Source of the DNA: Actinomycetes bacterium
Lineage (GTDB): Bacteria; Actinomycetota; Acidimicrobiia; Acidimicrobiales; RAAP-2
NCBI GenBank assembly: GCA_021777285.1
Contig: JAJYDR010000049.1
Span: 1-14,976 of the forward strand
Length of the DNA stretch: 14,976 bases
Direction: 5' to 3'
In this document: positions 13,071 through 14,976 of the stretch, piece after piece
How the letters are laid out: each line of letters begins with the position of its first letter
Position numbering within the stretch: the first letter of the stretch is position 1
Translations under genes and position numbers: made by a program
Notes under the pieces: model-generated
Told to the model about the DNA's origin: nothing
Seen by the model: the letters and a program-made list of their open reading frames with translations, nothing else
Database searches by the model: none

Positions 13071-13897
13071 GGTCGCTCCTGGTAGGACCGTTCGATGTCG
13101 GACTCAAAGGACAGCAGCGTCTCGCTGCGCAGCCCGAGTCGCACCGTCTCAAGGCCGATGATGTCGGTCGTGGCGACGTTGCCCAGGTTGACGTTTGGTC
13201 CGATTCGGGTGACGAAGTAGCTCTGCAACTCGAGGTTAGGCGCCTCGAACAACAACCGATCAACGCTGATCGGGCTGGCGAGGATCTCCTCGATTAACCC
13301 GAAGCGCAACTCCCCGTTGGGCCGACAGATGCCGCCCTGGCCGCTCTCGCGGGTCTCCAGGGTAACGAGCACCGCCCCAGCGTCAAGGTCGGCCTCGATG
13401 TAGCCGATCCACTTGTGCGGCGCCATGTTCTCGGACTTCACCTGGTCCTTGGAACCCACCTCGGAGATGACCGAGAAGTCCTTCGCCAGTTCGCCGACGT
13501 AGTCGGCCTTGGCCGCGTCGTTGAGGTCGATGGTGCCATTGGAGACTTCGACGAAGGTGCACCCGTAGGAACGGCACATGGTGCGGAACTCGTCGAATCG
13601 GTCCTGGAGGACGTACTTCTCGAACAGCGTGCCGCCGAAGTAGAAGTCCACGCCCTCGCTGCGCAAGACGGCAATCTTGTCGCGGATGTTGCGGTCGACG
13701 ACCGAGGTGCCCCACCCGAACTTCACGAAGTCCAGGTAGTCGCTCGCCGCCGAGACGACATCGGCGAAGTAGTGCAGCGGCAACCCCTTGTCGATCGCCA
13801 TGGTCAGCCCGAACTCACGGGGTTTGCTGGACCGCTCCGGTAACGTTAGGTATTCTCGGCTCACGGGTCTCGCCACCCTGTCTACCCGTTCAATCAA
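13067..13897 (-). CDS. Phosphosulfolactate synthase (ComA/HSA32) family protein
   Basis: TIM-barrel enzyme of the family that adds sulfite to phosphoenolpyruvate to give (R)-2-phospho-3-sulfolactate, the first step of one coenzyme M route. Family blocks are visible: SSKPREFGLTMAIDKG (23-38), DFVKFGWGTSVV (56-67), VDFYFGGTLFEKY (83-95), FVEVSNGTIDL (115-125), SEVGSK (145-150), and GPNVNLGNV (233-241). The family is usually about 250-270 residues. The start is uncertain: TTG 13897 gives 276 residues, while GTG 13876 and GTG 13864 give 269 and 265 and start nearer the conserved core. A TACGGT box at 13927-13932 precedes all three. No other coenzyme M gene is visible here, so the actual product is open; the plant member HSA32 has a heat-stress role without a settled reaction. 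Confidence 0.85.
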   Translation of the reverse strand: MIERVDRVARPVSREYLTLPERSSKPREFGLTMAIDKGLPLHYFADVVSAASDYLDFVKFGWGTSVVDRNIRDKIAVLRSEGVDFYFGGTLFEKYVLQDRFDEFRTMCRSYGCTFVEVSNGTIDLNDAAKADYVGELAKDFSVISEVGSKDQVKSENMAPHKWIGYIEADLDAGAVLVTLETRESGQGGICRPNGELRFGLIEEILASPISVDRLLFEAPNLELQSYFVTRIGPNVNLGNVATTDIIGLETVRLGLRSETLLSFESDIERSYQERP

Positions 13898-13926
13898 TGT
13901 CCATCACCGACCATCAGGTAAAACTC

Positions 13927-13932
13927 ACCGTA
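13927..13932 (-). promoter_or_regulatory. Candidate -10 box of the ComA-VOC operon
   Basis: TACGGT on the minus strand, 29 bases before TTG 13897. The 182-bp interval 13898-14079 shared with the divergent small gene also holds an inverted repeat, ACCGACC/GGTCGGT (14009-14015 with 14022-14028), which may be an operator. Confidence 0.4.
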
Positions 13933-14067
13933 TCGACGTGACCGGGGAGTTTCCTGGGCATTGGGTGAGAATTCCCTGTGAATCGGTGGTAGCGCCCATG
14001 ATCAGGGCACCGACCAACCCGGGTCGGTCGGTTCGGCCGACGACATCGACCGGTTATGCGCGTGTGA

Positions 14068-14073
14068 CAGAGT
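14068..14073 (+). promoter_or_regulatory. Candidate -10 box of the small coiled-coil gene (leaderless)
   Basis: CAGAGT, followed by GACATC and GTG 14080. The hexamer keeps only the second A and last T of the consensus, but the 6-base gap equals that of the other leaderless starts in this window. Confidence 0.4.
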
Positions 14074-14079
14074 GACATC

Positions 14080-14211
14080 GTGTCAGACGAAGCGTCCCGT
14101 GAGGAGTTAGAGCGTCAGATCGCGACGTTACGCGCGGAGGTCGCACGACTAAAAGAGGAGATCCGCGTGCTTCGCCGCGCTCAGCACGAGGTGCCGCCCC
14201 ACTACCTCTAG
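14080..14211 (+). CDS. Small coiled-coil protein, 43 residues, unknown function
   Basis: Starts at GTG 14080 (MSDEASREELERQ) and ends at TAG 14209-14211. Hydrophobic residues L10, I14, L17, V21, L24, I28 and L31 alternate at 4-3 spacing through three heptads with charged residues between them: a textbook short coiled coil, probably dimeric or trimeric. A tail ending VPPHYL follows. There is no membrane segment and no cysteine. Support for a real gene is the heptad pattern, the spaced -10 box and a 10-bp hairpin that spans the stop codon. It is divergent from the ComA-like gene and converges on the small membrane-protein gene. I do not recognise the family. Confidence 0.7.
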   Translation: MSDEASREELERQIATLRAEVARLKEEIRVLRRAQHEVPPHYL

Positions 14212-14218
14212 TGGGGCG
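14195..14218 (+). terminator. Hairpin spanning the stop codon of the small coiled-coil gene
   Basis: Bases 14195-14204 pair perfectly with 14209-14218 around a CCTC tetraloop; the TAG stop (14209-14211) is part of the stem. No T-tract follows. It could also serve the converging minus-strand operon, whose last stop is at 14259. Confidence 0.65.
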
Positions 14219-14258
14219 CGACGGTTCGCCTCGCCGCCGCCGCGCCGTGGCGTCGCGG

Positions 14259-14507
14259 TCAGCGCCGGCGCTCGCCTCGCACCGCGCGACGGATCGACAG
14301 CACGAGAGCCGTCGTCGCGAGCACGGGCAGCGCGAGAGCGGCGACACCATTCAAGTGCCAGAGGTGGCTCAGCACCGCGACGACGCCGATCGTGACGAGC
14401 GCCGCGACGAACAGCTCGGGCGTGTCGCCGATCAAGAAGTCCCACCAGAACTGGCCGAAGCCCTTCACTAGTCGCCACACCAGTGGCGGCCGTCGGTCCC
14501 CCGTCAC
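14259..14507 (-). CDS. Small two-helix membrane protein, unknown function
   Basis: 82 residues: an amphipathic, aromatic N-terminal segment (VKGFGQFWWDFLIGDTPE, about 14-31), two hydrophobic helices (about 32-48 and 53-71) and a very basic C-terminal tail (RRAVRGERRR). The GTG start at 14507 overlaps the TGA of the upstream membrane-protein gene as GTGA, so translation is coupled and the two products likely form a complex or share a pathway. The tail suggests that the C-terminus faces the cytoplasm. I do not recognise a named family. Confidence 0.72.
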   Translation of the reverse strand: MTGDRRPPLVWRLVKGFGQFWWDFLIGDTPELFVAALVTIGVVAVLSHLWHLNGVAALALPVLATTALVLSIRRAVRGERRR

Positions 14508-14976
14508 GCCGCCACCTCCCGCGTCCGTCGTTCGCGGCGCAGGTACGCGACGAGAATCCAGGTCACCGCCAGGTAGAGCGCCACGAACCCGACGAGCATC
14601 ACGTCGTTGCCGGGCCAGCGCACCCGCAGTCCCTCGCCCGTCCAGAAGGTCCCGTAACTGACGAGCAGCACCCCGACACCCATCTTCATGGCGTTCTCGG
14701 GGACGTTGGACAGCTGCTTGGCGACGACGACACCCACAATCCCGACCAGCACGACCGCGATCGCGGCCACCGTCGAGGCGAGGCCGAGTCGGTGCGCTGA
14801 GGTCCCGAGGGTGAGCACGGTGATCACGACCTCTAGACCCTCGAGGAAGACACCCTTGAACGCCATGACGAAGGCGATCCGGTCGCGCTGGGTCGCCCCG
14901 GCCGACTCCAACTCGGCGACTTTGGCGCGGTAGATCGCGTCCTCGTCGTGCATGGCCTTGAGCCCGCTCGATCGCA
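14504..14976 (-). CDS. Multi-helix membrane protein with EGLE motif (COG4280-like), 5' end cut
   Basis: The frame is open to the right edge; an ATG at 14953 exists, but the protein probably begins further upstream, since homologues I recall are over 200 residues and only 149 follow that ATG. A charged stretch (about 1-25) leads into a helix containing EGLEVV (E38 and E41 counted from that ATG), then further helices and a TGEGLRVRWPGND loop (E107 onward). Acidic pairs of the ExxE kind within a membrane helix recall FTR1 iron permeases and other cation transporters. That is only a local resemblance, and metal transport is an inference. It is coupled to the following small membrane protein by a GTGA overlap. 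Confidence 0.7.
   Translation of the reverse strand, partial: RSSGLKAMHDEDAIYRAKVAELESAGATQRDRIAFVMAFKGVFLEGLEVVITVLTLGTSAHRLGLASTVAAIAVVLVGIVGVVVAKQLSNVPENAMKMGVGVLLVSYGTFWTGEGLRVRWPGNDVMLVGFVALYLAVTWILVAYLRRERRTREVAA

Overview
The window is dense, high-GC bacterial DNA with many GTG and TTG starts, a putative F420-type luciferase-like (LLM) oxidoreductase, and repeated TAnnnT -10 boxes sitting 6-8 bases before start codons. This points to an actinobacterium. An Acidimicrobiia-type lineage is possible but cannot be shown without a search. I see no rRNA, tRNA, CRISPR array, insertion sequence or prophage. No gene-free stretch exceeds 300 bases.

Left part (1-4188): nucleobase salvage. The 3' end of an NCS1 nucleobase permease enters from the left. 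It is separated by a hairpin from a converging gene for a secreted protein built of four tandem ~83-residue repeats. Next come a purine-type phosphoribosyltransferase and a divergent FCY1-like (fungal-type) cytosine deaminase, whose promoters overlap on one symmetric -10 element. Uracil phosphoribosyltransferase (upp) converges on the deaminase. Together they could perform cytosine uptake, deamination to uracil and conversion to UMP.

Middle part (4268-8043): two overlapping genes for a heterodimeric type IV ABC exporter. It has one degenerate and one canonical ATP site. The second gene converges on the LLM oxidoreductase, and the two stops share a CTAG palindrome.

Right part (8040-14976): the LLM gene is divergent from a Glu/Leu/Phe/Val-type dehydrogenase that ends in a perfect 19-bp hairpin. 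A candidate 18-codon leaderless leader ORF then overlaps the start of a sphingosine-1-phosphate-lyase-like PLP enzyme, followed by a histidine phosphatase with its own promoter. On the minus strand lies a coupled pair: a ComA/HSA32-family phosphosulfolactate synthase homologue and a VOC/glyoxalase-fold protein. Divergent from it is a small 43-residue coiled-coil protein gene whose stop codon lies inside its own hairpin. The window ends in a coupled pair of membrane protein genes, one cut by the edge.

The most notable structural signal is regulatory: at least six genes look leaderless, and four strong hairpins close transcription units without a good T-tract. I see no obvious new defence or mobile system. 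The least described items are the small coiled-coil gene, the leader ORF, the repeat protein and the ComA-VOC pair.
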